Origin: Rickettsia endosymbiont of Ceutorhynchus obstrictus
Lineage (GTDB): Bacteria > Pseudomonadota > Alphaproteobacteria > Rickettsiales > Rickettsiaceae
Assembly (NCBI RefSeq): GCF_964026565.1
Contig: NZ_OZ032162.1
Coordinates: forward strand, 1,054,001-1,118,000
Length of the DNA stretch: 64,000 nucleotides
Reading direction: 5' to 3'
Shown: positions 26,212-34,901 of the stretch, piece by piece
Numbering within the stretch: position 1 is the stretch's first letter
Layout of the letters: every line of letters begins with the position of its first letter
Program-made: the position numbers and the translations under genes
Notes under the pieces: generated by a model
The model's input: only the letters and a program-made list of their open reading frames with translations
Databases searched by the model: none
What the model was told of the DNA's origin: nothing

Positions 26212-27738
26212 ATGCAAGAATCAAAAAACAATAAGCCTCAAATTACGCCGGAACAATTAAAGCAATTATTGTCTTTAAAAAGTGATGCAATGTTTGCTAA
26301 GGGTTCTAAACGTAAAATATTATCTAATAAAATACTTACCAGAATTTCTAAAATAATAGAATTTTTACTGATCAAACTTGATAGATTCGTTAATTTTATT
26401 ACTAGAAAAACGGATAAGGATCGTAATAATGTGGTGCAAACTGCAAGATCACCGATTATTTTCGGCGTTTACGTAATAATTTTCTTAGTTTTAATCGGCG
26501 GCATGTGGGCAAGCTTTGCGCCGTTAGATAGCGGAGCCGTCTCAGTCGGTATGGTAATGCCGACTACCAACAAAAAGACAATTCAACATCATGAAGGCGG
26601 AATTATTGCCGGTATCTTTGTGGCACAAGGTGACAAAGTTAAAGCCGGAGATAAATTAATCGAACTTGATGAAACTAAAATCAAAACCGAACATGAAAGT
26701 ATCTTAAATCAATATAGAAACGCTTTAGCTACCGAAAACCGTTTAATTGCCGAACGGGATAATTTAGAACAAATTGAATTTGCAGACTTTTTAATGGAAG
26801 ATATAAATATTTCCGAAGTGGCAAAAATAATTCATACGCAAGAAAATTTATTTAGGTCCAAAAAAGAAGTCTATAGGTCAGAAAAAAATGCACTACATCA
26901 AAGAATTGCACAGCTAGAGAAAAAAATCGAAGGGCTAGAAGCTAAAAAAATTGCTGCTAAAAAAACTGCGGAAGTATTGCAAGATCGGCTAAAAGCTGTC
27001 AAAACTTTAATGGAAAAAGGTTTTGCTCAGAAAGCAACTTTGCTGGAAATGGAAGCAAAAGAAGCTAATTCTAGAAGTGAAGTTGCCGGGGCGGATAGCG
27101 AGATTGCCGGCACAAGGCATGCTATTACCGAAAGTGAAATTAGTATCATAAATTTACAAAATAAATATACCGAAAAAACATTAACCGAGCTTCGAGAAGC
27201 GCAAGTACAGGTGGCACATCTGAGAGAAAAATTTACTTCCCTTACCGATTCGCTTAATAGAATAGTTATAAGATCACCCGTTGACGGAGTCGTTAACTCA
27301 TTAAGATATCACACTATAGGCGGGTTTATTAGCCCGGGGCAACCTATTTTAGAGATTTCTCCGACTAACGATGCTTTAATAATAGAGGCGAAAGTATCTC
27401 AAAAAAATATTGATGCCGTGCATGAAGGGCTAGTAGCTAAAATACGTTTCAGTGCTTTTAAATCAAGAACGACACCGTTATTTACCGGTAAAGTCGTAAA
27501 GATATCGCCCGATATCGTGCAGGATCCAAATCAAAACCCTGCTCAACAAGATAATTATTATGTTGCACGCATTGAAATTGATATGGACGAGTTCAATAAA
27601 ATTGCCAAATCTAGGAAATTAGAGTTACATCCGGGCATGCAAGCCGAAGTACAAATCGTTACCGGTACCAGAACGCTTTTAAGATATCTTCTTGATCCTC
27701 TAATTGATACGGCATTTAAGGCTTTTAGAGAAAAGTAA
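26212..27738 (+). CDS. aprE: Type I secretion membrane fusion protein, AprE/HlyD type
   Basis: 508 residues from the ATG at 26212. A cytosolic N-terminus is followed by one membrane segment (about 82-104), a periplasmic biotinyl-lipoyl-like half (HHEGGIIAGIFVAQGDKVKAGDKLIELDE), a long coiled coil (about 180-350), and the second half with RIVIRSPVDGVVNSLR and the C-terminal beta-barrel. It bridges AprD to TolC. The frame is open upstream to a TTG at 26113, which would add 33 repeat-encoded residues. I prefer the ATG, though rickettsial palindromes are sometimes translated. Confidence 0.92.
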   Translation: MQESKNNKPQITPEQLKQLLSLKSDAMFAKGSKRKILSNKILTRISKIIEFLLIKLDRFVNFITRKTDKDRNNVVQTARSPIIFGVYVIIFLVLIGGMWASFAPLDSGAVSVGMVMPTTNKKTIQHHEGGIIAGIFVAQGDKVKAGDKLIELDETKIKTEHESILNQYRNALATENRLIAERDNLEQIEFADFLMEDINISEVAKIIHTQENLFRSKKEVYRSEKNALHQRIAQLEKKIEGLEAKKIAAKKTAEVLQDRLKAVKTLMEKGFAQKATLLEMEAKEANSRSEVAGADSEIAGTRHAITESEISIINLQNKYTEKTLTELREAQVQVAHLREKFTSLTDSLNRIVIRSPVDGVVNSLRYHTIGGFISPGQPILEISPTNDALIIEAKVSQKNIDAVHEGLVAKIRFSAFKSRTTPLFTGKVVKISPDIVQDPNQNPAQQDNYYVARIEIDMDEFNKIAKSRKLELHPGMQAEVQIVTGTRTLLRYLLDPLIDTAFKAFREK

Positions 27739-27763
27739 TATATGACGATTTCGGCAATCAACT

Positions 27764-28262
27764 ATGAAAACCACCCTGCCCAAACGCTCTATCGGTGTTC
27801 AAAATAGACCGGATTATGCAATCCATCAAATTTTAGAAGTTGCAAGAGAGCAAATTGCGATGATTATCCTGTTCGGCTCTTATGCAAGAGGAGCATTGTT
27901 GCATGGCTTGATAAAAGCGGCAGTATGTCATTCTAGCTAAAAGCGGGAATCCAGAAAAAAGTATAAAAGTCATCCTGAATTTATTTCAGGATCTACTAAA
28001 AAAGATGCACAAAACTTGTTCAGCATGACAAGAAAAAGTCTGGATTCCCGCCTTTAGCTAGAATGACATCGAAAATTTGAGCCATGCAACAACGCCCTCT
28101 TATGCATGAGGCGATTGGGTACAAGATATAGCCAACGGTTATCATAGTGATTTAGATATTTTAATCATACTAAAAAAAGGTAAATATAAAGGTCATGCTA
28201 TTTTAGGTGTAGAATCTAAGATAGAAAAAAAATTAGAACAGGTTGTTAAATCTTGCTATTAA
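27764..28262 (+). pseudogene. MNT-type nucleotidyltransferase, split by a family A element
   Basis: The first part (27764-27891) encodes 42 residues from MKTTLPKRSIGV to ILFGSYARG. After the insert, 28097-28262 continues in the same sense with GDWVQDIANGYHSDLDILIILKKGKYKGHAILGVESKIEKKLE. Joined, it reads the polymerase-beta motif GSYARG...SDLDILI. The insert brings a stop soon after the junction, so no full protein can be made. Even when joined it ends after about 95 residues, so the C-terminal part was lost too. It may once have been a nucleotidyltransferase with a HEPN domain. Confidence 0.82.
27892..28096. mobile_element. Family A element, 205 bp, disrupting the nucleotidyltransferase gene
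   Basis: Terminal inverted repeats GCATTGTTGCATGGC and GCCATGCAACAACGC. The flanks CTCTTATGCAAGAGG (27877-27891) and CTCTTATGCATGAGG (28097-28111) are a target duplication of about 15 bp with one change. They coincide with the codons of GSYARG that should occur once. This defines the true ends of family A. Confidence 0.85.
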
Positions 28263-28342
28263 GTTTTTTGAAAATATCTTGCACTTTTAAAAGGTTATTT
28301 ATATTATGAGTCTTCAGTAATTTTGAAAATTTTTGAGCCAGT

Positions 28343-28546
28343 ATGGAAATATTTTTTTTAGCAATATTTTTTATTTATTTTTTATGTCCACTTATAGCAT
28401 CTTGTTTTATTGCAACATATCTGACTAAAAATATAATTACTCCTTGGATCAAAATAACTTGTTGGATATGTATATGTGTAATAAACATATTTATAATATG
28501 GGTTATTATAAGTTACACTCCTATGGCAGCAATTTTCAGAAGGTAA
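28343..28546 (+). CDS. Possible small membrane protein
   Basis: 67 residues, almost entirely hydrophobic, with two predicted membrane segments (about 3-24 and 37-60) and a short basic end. The base composition is like the neighbouring spacer and there is no clear ribosome site, so it may be a chance frame. Its last bases overlap the converging DUF2306 gene. No family is recognised. Confidence 0.3.
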   Translation: MEIFFLAIFFIYFLCPLIASCFIATYLTKNIITPWIKITCWICICVINIFIIWVIISYTPMAAIFRR

Positions 28547-29210
28547 GTTTATATTTCTTTTTTTGTAACCAAATTATAAATTCTATAACGAGTAAATTAG
28601 GCATAAAACCTAACCAGGCCTCTATAATATAAAGCTTATAAGGACTTATAATTAGGGTAGTAGAAAGAATAGCATGCCAAGCTCTAAGAGTAATTGCTGA
28701 AAATGTTAGCGCATAGCTACGCATCATATTAAATTTATGTGCAATAAATTTTTTTTCACGCACATTAATGAATGCTTTGTATGTAAAAACAAACCATAGA
28801 AAATCAAGCAAAACAAATGCTATCTTGCCTAGTAAGCCACCATTAGCATATATCGCCAAAATCATCCCAACCGGAAAATTAATGACTAAAATAGTCACAA
28901 CATAAATTTTACCAAAAATACGATGTAATCTTATGAATCTTTTAAGAAAATCTTTTGAAAATTGAGAAAATCCAGCAAAAAGAGTAATTATTGCAGAAAA
29001 TACATGAATATAAAAAGCAGTTTTCCATATTTTGTTATCTATATATTCTTTTTTAAAAAGTAAAAACTGTACATCATTTTCAAAAGAGCTATAACCTAAA
29101 ATTATATTCAACATTAAAACACATGAAATACACATAACTGCGTAAATAAAAAAAATCTTAATAATAAATATTATATTTTTTAGCGTATTATCAGTACAAC
29201 CTATTTTCAT
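28536..29210 (-). CDS. DUF2306 family multi-pass membrane protein
   Basis: 224 residues with six to seven membrane segments. DUF2306 features are FYIHVFSAIITLFAGFSQFSK, then RLHRIFGKIYVVTILVINFPVGMILAIYANGG, and later HKFNMMRSYALTFSAITLRAWH. The conserved His and Arg in HR..GK.Y and in the H..MMRSYA helix are present. Function is unknown. I chose the ATG at 29210 because AGAGGG lies 4 bp upstream; the open frame extends 19 codons further without one. It sits alone between an MNT remnant and repeats. Confidence 0.83.
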   Translation of the reverse strand: MKIGCTDNTLKNIIFIIKIFFIYAVMCISCVLMLNIILGYSSFENDVQFLLFKKEYIDNKIWKTAFYIHVFSAIITLFAGFSQFSKDFLKRFIRLHRIFGKIYVVTILVINFPVGMILAIYANGGLLGKIAFVLLDFLWFVFTYKAFINVREKKFIAHKFNMMRSYALTFSAITLRAWHAILSTTLIISPYKLYIIEAWLGFMPNLLVIEFIIWLQKKKYKLTF

Positions 29211-29324
29211 GTATCCCTCTTTAAATTTAATAATATTATACATAACTATGATCAAAGATACTGTCAAGTTAAGTGAGGGGTGTTGTATTAGATAGATATA
29301 AGAAGATTCTGAAATAAATCAATT

Positions 29325-29690
29325 TCCTTGGATTGCCGCGTCGCTTACAACTTCGGCGTTGCCCGCGTGGCTCGAATTTTCGATGTCATTCCCGCGCTAG
29401 GCTGGGCGTTGTTGTATGGCTACCAGAATCGTCATGGCGAGGCGCCTCTTGGCGCCGTGGCCAGTAAGTATAAACATATTTTTATACTAAACTTGTTTAG
29501 TATTCTAATTAAATCCCTCATTATATTCGGGATAACCTGGATGGCCACAGCCACTTCGTGGCTTCGCCATGACGGATTTTTATTAATTTTTGAGCCATGC
29601 AACAACGCCCGCCTTCGGGGCGGGAATGACATCGAGAACGTTTTAAAACCATCCATGCAACAACGCCAATGCCTACTCGCAATGACTTTT
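29325..29690. repeat. Nested repeats (families A, E and D)
   Basis: An A end (ATTTTCGATGTCATTCCCGC) is followed by an A start GCGTTGTTGTATGGC, and then a complete family E element. The E element runs from GTCATGGCGAGGCGCC (about 29431) through TATACTAAACTTGTTTAGTA to GCTTCGCCATGACGG (about 29575). Two A ends CCATGCAACAACGCC and a D arm close the cluster. No gene is supported. Confidence 0.8.
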
Positions 29691-29706
29691 GAAATTTGGA
29701 TGCTTC

Positions 29707-30747
29707 CTATAAATATAAATCACTATTCATTTCCCGTAACCTTGATACGGTGCGCTTAAACTCCTCTCGTCTAGCTGCTCCTTGATATATTTTTTCCGGC
29801 TGATCTTCGAGAGTCATAAATAATAATATTTTATAAAAATAAGCATTATCGATGAAATTGATGAATCTAACGGCTATATCGGTGTTATCCGGTCGGATTA
29901 TTTGGACATTCTCAACTATGATAATATTGAACTTTCGGCAGATATTAACGTAATCTATATAACTAACTTCTCCGGTAAATAATTCATCAAAATTAGTAAG
30001 TAATATATTTTTATGAGCTTTTTTAAATGATAAAACCCGACCAAAAACCTCAATATCGTGAGGTAAAAAATCACCGTTGCCGATATCTAAAACAACTTGC
30101 TTTAATTTATTTTTGTTCTCTAAAGTTAAAGGATAAGTTATCCTTTCAGTAGTTGCTTCTAAAGCTTTGTCAAATCTATAATCATGATCATTATCCAATT
30201 GCATAATGTAAAATTCGGCATATATTTTATCAATAAAAGGTAAAAATGACTCTCTTTGCAAGCCGTCTTTATAAAGATTATCGGGTCTTGTATTACTCGT
30301 TACAAAAATAAATACCTCTTGTTTGATTAATTCCGCAAGCAAACTACCTATGATCATCGCATCGGTGATATCTTTAATTTCAAACTCATCAATACAAAGT
30401 ATCTTAGTTTTTTTTGCATAATTTTTGGCTATTTTAGGGAAGATATTATTCTTTGCTTCCTTTTCTTCTTGTAATTTATGAATATTCTGATGTATTTCCT
30501 GCATAAAATTTTGATAGTGGATAATTATTTTCGGTATATTTAATAACTCAAAAAAATAATTCATCAACATAGTCTTACCCGTACCGACAGGACCGTATAA
30601 ATAAATACCGCTTTTTAGATCATTTTTATTGAAGATATTAAATAAGCCCTTAGGTTTATTAAGCTTAGCTACTAGAATTTTTAATTTTTCTAATAAAGCA
30701 GTTTGTTTTACATCTAATATTAATGAAGGATACAAGTTTAAAGTCAT
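29707..30747 (-). CDS. zapE: ZapE / AFG1-like ATPase
   Basis: 346 residues. A short N-terminus is followed by Walker A GPVGTGKT (52-59), LYGPVGTGKTMLMNYFF, Walker B ILCIDEFEIKDITDA with the family's EFEI, a sensor FVTSNTRPDNLYKDGLQRESFLPFI, and a C-terminal RRFINFIDNAY-type region. ZapE binds the Z-ring in bacteria; AFG1 relatives act in mitochondrial protein quality control. Its start overlaps the HEPN gene stop by 4 bp, so in this strain the two can be coupled. Confidence 0.93.
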   Translation of the reverse strand: MTLNLYPSLILDVKQTALLEKLKILVAKLNKPKGLFNIFNKNDLKSGIYLYGPVGTGKTMLMNYFFELLNIPKIIIHYQNFMQEIHQNIHKLQEEKEAKNNIFPKIAKNYAKKTKILCIDEFEIKDITDAMIIGSLLAELIKQEVFIFVTSNTRPDNLYKDGLQRESFLPFIDKIYAEFYIMQLDNDHDYRFDKALEATTERITYPLTLENKNKLKQVVLDIGNGDFLPHDIEVFGRVLSFKKAHKNILLTNFDELFTGEVSYIDYVNICRKFNIIIVENVQIIRPDNTDIAVRFINFIDNAYFYKILLFMTLEDQPEKIYQGAARREEFKRTVSRLREMNSDLYL

Positions 30748-31144
30748 CCAAAATATTTTTTCTCTAATTTGTTATATGTTTTTTCCAAAATCGGTAAGTA
30801 CAATTTAATATTTTCAAAAACTCGTTTTGCATCTTCATATTTATCAACATGAGAAGTATTATTGCGCTCATCAAGCATTTTTAACCATATTTCTTCATTA
30901 TCAATAATACTAAATTGAAAAGCTTTACTTAAAACATCTCTTGGAGTAGTACTGTCAATTTTTTCGTAAGTAAGTATTTTTTTTAAAACCTTCCAAAATA
31001 GTTCAATAACGAATTCAAATCTTTTTATAGAAGCATCTAATACATAATCATTTTTATCTACTTTAGAACTTTCTATAACATTATGTAATCTGGTAATTGC
31101 TGGCCTAGTATGTGGAAATAATCTTTCCAAAATATTTTTTCCAT
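30744..31144 (-). pseudogene. HEPN-domain toxin of an MNT-HEPN pair, start out of frame by one base
   Basis: The body from ILERLF to the end (residues LHNVIESSKVDKNDYV...KKYFG) is an HI0074-like HEPN protein with the RNase motif R-x4-H in DERNNTSHVD. The natural start, ATG at 31144 behind AGGAG, is one base out of phase. It is followed by six A (31140-31135), and seven would give M-E-K-N-ILERLF in frame. Reading instead from 31214 translates the wrong frame of the MNT gene. HEPN partners are RNases neutralised by MNT. It is either inactive or rescued by polymerase slippage on the A-run. Confidence 0.72.
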
Positions 31145-31435
31145 TAAAACATCTCCTTTTTATAAAGAATTTTTTTAAATTGAATGATATTTTGTTTAAG
31201 TTTATCATCGTCATTTAATGTATCAAATCGTATACAGTCTATTTTTAAATAGCGTATCTGCATTATCTATTATATTTAAAATTTTGTGCCAATCACCTTC
31301 GCTTGCAGTAGGACAAATAATAGCAATATCAATATCGGAACGCTGAGTATTATCTCCTCTTGCACGCGATCCAAAAAGCCAAATTTCCTTTATAAAAGGT
31401 AATTTAGTTAAATTCGTTAAAAAAGAATATTGCAT
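31144..31435 (-). pseudogene. MNT nucleotidyltransferase antitoxin with a one-base frameshift
   Basis: Starting at the ATG 31435 (MQYSFLTNL), it has the polymerase-beta site IWLFGSRARGDNTQRSDIDIAII. It breaks at a run of five A (31246-31242): as written it ends LFKNRLYTI. With four A it continues LFKIDCIRFDTL, restoring the third catalytic-type Asp, and ends 96 residues long at a TAATG shared with the HEPN start. MNT proteins in such pairs AMPylate or bind the HEPN toxin. Upstream codons to 31504 are repeat sequence and not part of the gene. Confidence 0.72.
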
Positions 31436-31540
31436 TGTATTGTTTATATTAGTAGCTCTAGGCGTTGTTGCATGGTTACCGGAATCGTCATTGCGAGCGA
31501 CCAAAGGCTTTGTTGCATGACTCTAAAAAAGTGCCGTATG

Positions 31541-32671
31541 TCATTCCCGCTTAGCATATAAAAGCGTTGCATCGCCATAGCTAAAAAACCGCATCTTTTC
31601 TTTTATAGCATATTTATATAAATTATGCATCTCTTCAAAACCGGCAAAAGCACAAGTAAGTATGAACAAAGTAGATTTAGGGAAGTGGAAATTGGTAAGC
31701 AGCATATCGACCATCTGAAACTTATAGCCGGGTTTAATAAAAATGTCTGTTTCAAAATTACCTGCTACTACTTTATTATTTATACATGAACTCTCTAAAG
31801 TTCTTAAACTAGTAGTACCAACGGCAATAATACGCCGCCCTTCTTGTTTTGCTTTATTGATTATTTCAGCCGTTTCAGAACTTATTGAACAATATTCCGT
31901 ATGCATTTTATGCTCATTAATATTTTCAGACTTAACGGGCAAAAAAGTCCCTGCTCCGACATGTAAGGTTAAAAAGGCAGTTTGCACACCTTTTGCTTTA
32001 ATTTGTTTAAGTATTTCATCCGTAAAATGCAAACCGGCAGTCGGCGCTGCTACCGATCCTTTGACTTTACTATAAACTGTTTGATATCTGTCGTTGTCTA
32101 GTACGTCGTCATTTCCGCATAAGCGGGAATCTATTTTTAATTTTTCTGGATACCCGCTTTCGCGGGTATGACATAAAGGAGTATTAACCTGAAGCTTATC
32201 ACGCTTAATATAAAGCGGCAAAGGCATTTCGCCGTATTTATCCAAAAATTTAAATATACTCTTCTGATTTGAGTATATTTCTTTATCCAGCTCAAACTTA
32301 ACCTCTATTTCGCCCATTGTTAGCTTTTTAGAAATAATTACTTTATGATTATCAAAAAAAAATTCATCTCCTTCATATAATTTGCGTGCCGGCTTTGCAA
32401 AGGCTGACCAACTATTATCTGATAATATCTTGTTAAGATTTACGGTAATTTTCTTGTCGTTTTTTGTAAGAGATAATTTAGCTTTTATTACTTTACTATT
32501 ATTGAAAACTAATAAGTCACCCGGTAATAAATAATCAATTATATTATAAAATTTGGTTTTTATCGGACCGTTTTTTCCTGCCACTAATAAATTTGAGTTG
32601 TCGCGCTTTTCGCTAGGCGTTTGCGCTATCAATTCCGGCGGCAAATTAAAATCAAAATCAGATAGTTTCAT
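31541..32671 (-). CDS. queA: QueA, tRNA preQ1(34) S-adenosylmethionine ribosyltransferase-isomerase, with an in-frame repeat
   Basis: QueA makes epoxyqueuosine at the wobble base of certain tRNAs. At 376 residues it is about 30 longer than usual. The N-terminus (LSDFDFNLPPELIAQTPSEKRDNSNLLV) and the core (RYQTVYSK-KGSVAAPTAGLHFT, ITLHVGAGTF-like LTLHVGAGTFLPV, HKMHTEY) are intact. Residues about 163-192 (LCHTRESGYPEKLKIDS and on) are encoded by a palindrome. Its final AKRE and stop come from another repeat. The insertion lies in a loop before RYQTVY, so the enzyme may still work. Confidence 0.93.
   Translation of the reverse strand: MKLSDFDFNLPPELIAQTPSEKRDNSNLLVAGKNGPIKTKFYNIIDYLLPGDLLVFNNSKVIKAKLSLTKNDKKITVNLNKILSDNSWSAFAKPARKLYEGDEFFFDNHKVIISKKLTMGEIEVKFELDKEIYSNQKSIFKFLDKYGEMPLPLYIKRDKLQVNTPLCHTRESGYPEKLKIDSRLCGNDDVLDNDRYQTVYSKVKGSVAAPTAGLHFTDEILKQIKAKGVQTAFLTLHVGAGTFLPVKSENINEHKMHTEYCSISSETAEIINKAKQEGRRIIAVGTTSLRTLESSCINNKVVAGNFETDIFIKPGYKFQMVDMLLTNFHFPKSTLFILTCAFAGFEEMHNLYKYAIKEKMRFFSYGDATLLYAKRE
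32096..32185. repeat. Palindromic element inserted in frame in queA
   Basis: GTCATACCCGC/GCGGGTATCC arms and the second pair ATTCCCGCTTATGCGGAAAT. It spans about 90 bp, keeps the queA frame and contains no stop in that frame. It is a member of the class of rickettsial palindromes known to invade reading frames. Confidence 0.85.
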
Positions 32672-32684
32672 TAAACCTCGCTGT

Positions 32685-33012
32685 CATCTAGTTGCTTGAC
32701 CACGGCATCCCAAAACAAAAAGTCATGCTGAACTTGTTTCAGCATCTCTATAATAGATCCTGAAATAAATTCAGGATGACGACAAGACTGGATACCGTGG
32801 TCAAGCCCTCTAGTGTACGAACGTTTAAATAAAGAGGTAAAAATTCTGTCATTCCGTGGCTACGACCACTTCAGTCCAGCTTATAATATCATAAAAAGAC
32901 TCTAAAATAAGTCTAATATGGCTTTATTTTCCTGGATGCCGTGATCAAGTCACGGCATGACACAGCCTTTTTTCAACGTTCGTACAGTAGTGGGTCAAGC
33001 CACGGTATGACA
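32685..33012. repeat. Nested repeats (families A, C and B) between queA and the ABC transporter gene
   Basis: A C arm TTGACCACGGCATCC starts it, followed by the two inner A palindromes (GCTGAACTTGTTTCAGC and CCTGAAATAAATTCAGG). A C palindrome (ACCGTGGTCAAGCC) is interrupted by a B element at 32808-32992 and completed by AAGCCACGGTATGACAG. Confidence 0.85.
32808..32992. mobile_element. Family B MITE-like element, 185 bp, with 9-bp target duplication
   Basis: Right end GTTCGTACAGTAGTG; left end decayed to CTCTAGTGTACGAAC. The direct repeat GGTCAAGCC occurs at 32799-32807 and 32993-33001. The interior matches the 17596 copy inverted and the 63549 copy directly. One interior palindrome arm is damaged (ACGACCACTTCAGTCC). 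Confidence 0.83.
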
Positions 33013-33022
33013 GTAATATAGC

Positions 33023-34792
33023 TCATACTATCAACCCCTTTACTTGTGAATTCCACAGCCTTTGATAGAGTTCACTGTTTTTTAACAATTCCGTATGTGA
33101 GTTATCGTCAACTATACTACCTTCATTAAACACTAAAATCCTGTCCATGTGCAATAAAGTAGATAATCTATGGGCAATAACGATCACGGTTTTATTGCTC
33201 ATTAAATAACGCAGAGAATCTTGAATTAAATTCTCGGTTTCGCTATCTAAACTACTGGTAGCTTCGTCAAGAATTAATATAGGAGCATTCTTTAATATTG
33301 CTCTTGCTATTATGATTCTTTGCCTTTGTCCTCCGGATAGATTATTACCGCGCTCCCCGCACATAGTATCATAGCCTTCAGGTAAATTCATTATAAAATC
33401 ATGAATGTGAGCAGCTTTTGCAGCAATTATAACCTCCTCAATATCGGCATCTTTTTTGCCGTATTTAATATTTTCTATAATTGTTCTGTGAAATAAAATC
33501 GGCTCTTGCGGGATGACGCTAATCGCTTTCCGAAGAGAATCTTGCGTTACGTTCCGGATGTTTTGACCGTCAATCAAAATCATCCCCTCCTCTATATCGT
33601 GCAACCTAGTAATTAAACTTACAAAAGTTGTTTTACCTGAGCCGGAAAACCCTACCAGTCCTACTTTTTGCCTGCTTGGAATTAGTACCGATTTATTTTG
33701 AAATAAGTTATTATTGCGATAATAATTAAAACTAACATTTTTAAATTCTATTTGTCCTTTATCTACATTTAAAGGTGTAGCATTTTCAATATCGGTGATA
33801 ATATGCGGTGCCATTAAAGATAATCCTTGATTAAATGCACCGATTTGTTCAAACATATCGCCGATTTCTTGCGTTAACTCCCAAATATCATCGGAAACAC
33901 TTACACAAAGCGTTAAGACAAGTACACAATCCCCGATGGTAATAGATAATTGCGAGCGGAGCGATGATAAATAATAAATCATTATAAAAATCATTATTGA
34001 GCAAGACAGACCTAATACATAGCGTAATTTGAACATAAAAAACTGCATAGTCTGTTCGTCGGCAACGGCATTTTCTATTCTGGTTTCTAAATGGTGACGT
34101 TCAAATTTATGCGAGGTGAACATCCTAACCGCACTAATATTAGTAATAGCGTCAACAATACTACCTGAGACTAGCGATTGACTTCTTGCATAATTTATTG
34201 AATATTTATTAATTTTACTTGAAAAGAACATGCTAATGCCGAAGAAAACGGAAATCCATATTATGAAGATAGTGGCAGTTATGTAATGCACCGAATATAA
34301 AGCAATAAGAGCAAAAACAATAATTGCTATCTTACGAATAATTTTCTCGCCCAATATTGAAATAATCATCTCGAAAGACCTAGCAGTTTCGGTAATACGA
34401 TTACTAATATGTCCGGCTAAATTATCTTGAAAAAATTTATGACTATGATACTGAGTGTAATCATAAAGCTCGTCTAGGATTTTACCTTTTATATAAGGCA
34501 TGGTTTTAAGATAAAGATAATCATATACACGATATGTAATATTAATTGCCTCCCACCAAAGACCGTAAGTTACTGCCCAGAAGATCATAGAAGATACAAG
34601 ATTATTTGCACGTTCATCGCCGAAAGACTCAATTAAGTCAATAATCTTTTGTAATAATATGCTATCAACGGCCGGTATCATACCAAATATTACGCAGCTT
34701 ACGGCTAGTAGAATAATTTGTATCTTCTTGAATTTTAGAAAATAACAGCCTAAACTCATTGTAGATTTAGAAAGATTTGGAGTTTCCGTCAC
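33023..34792 (-). CDS. ABC exporter, half-transporter with fused membrane and ATPase domains
   Basis: 589 residues from the GTG at 34792, which has AGGA 8 bp upstream; an ATG at 34759 (MSLGCYFLKFKK) is the alternative. Six membrane helices (about 25-310) are followed by an ATPase domain: Walker A GFSGSGKTT, signature LSGGQRQRIIIARA, Walker B ILILDEATSSLD, switch His in [12 protein letters not shown]. It belongs to the large MsbA/multidrug-lipid class; the substrate cannot be read from sequence. A fragment of a close paralogue lies at 52355-52474. It is divergent from the small gene at 34902. Confidence 0.88.
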   Translation of the reverse strand: MTETPNLSKSTMSLGCYFLKFKKIQIILLAVSCVIFGMIPAVDSILLQKIIDLIESFGDERANNLVSSMIFWAVTYGLWWEAINITYRVYDYLYLKTMPYIKGKILDELYDYTQYHSHKFFQDNLAGHISNRITETARSFEMIISILGEKIIRKIAIIVFALIALYSVHYITATIFIIWISVFFGISMFFSSKINKYSINYARSQSLVSGSIVDAITNISAVRMFTSHKFERHHLETRIENAVADEQTMQFFMFKLRYVLGLSCSIMIFIMIYYLSSLRSQLSITIGDCVLVLTLCVSVSDDIWELTQEIGDMFEQIGAFNQGLSLMAPHIITDIENATPLNVDKGQIEFKNVSFNYYRNNNLFQNKSVLIPSRQKVGLVGFSGSGKTTFVSLITRLHDIEEGMILIDGQNIRNVTQDSLRKAISVIPQEPILFHRTIIENIKYGKKDADIEEVIIAAKAAHIHDFIMNLPEGYDTMCGERGNNLSGGQRQRIIIARAILKNAPILILDEATSSLDSETENLIQDSLRYLMSNKTVIVIAHRLSTLLHMDRILVFNEGSIVDDNSHTELLKNSELYQRLWNSQVKGLIV

Positions 34793-34901
34793 AATATATG
34801 TCCTATAATTTATAATTTGCAAATAGAATAATAAACAAACCTTGCTTCTTTTTGTAAATAATGCTACAAAAAATGGATAAAATAACCTTAAATCATTAGA
34901 A

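Noticed and set aside
29328..29759. A 143-residue open frame downstream of the DUF2306 gene.
   Set aside because: It consists of translated A and E elements plus the antisense of the zapE end.
31435..31504. N-terminal extension of the nucleotidyltransferase (starting MVARNDDSG).
   Set aside because: The extension is a translated repeat; the family begins at the later methionine at 31435.
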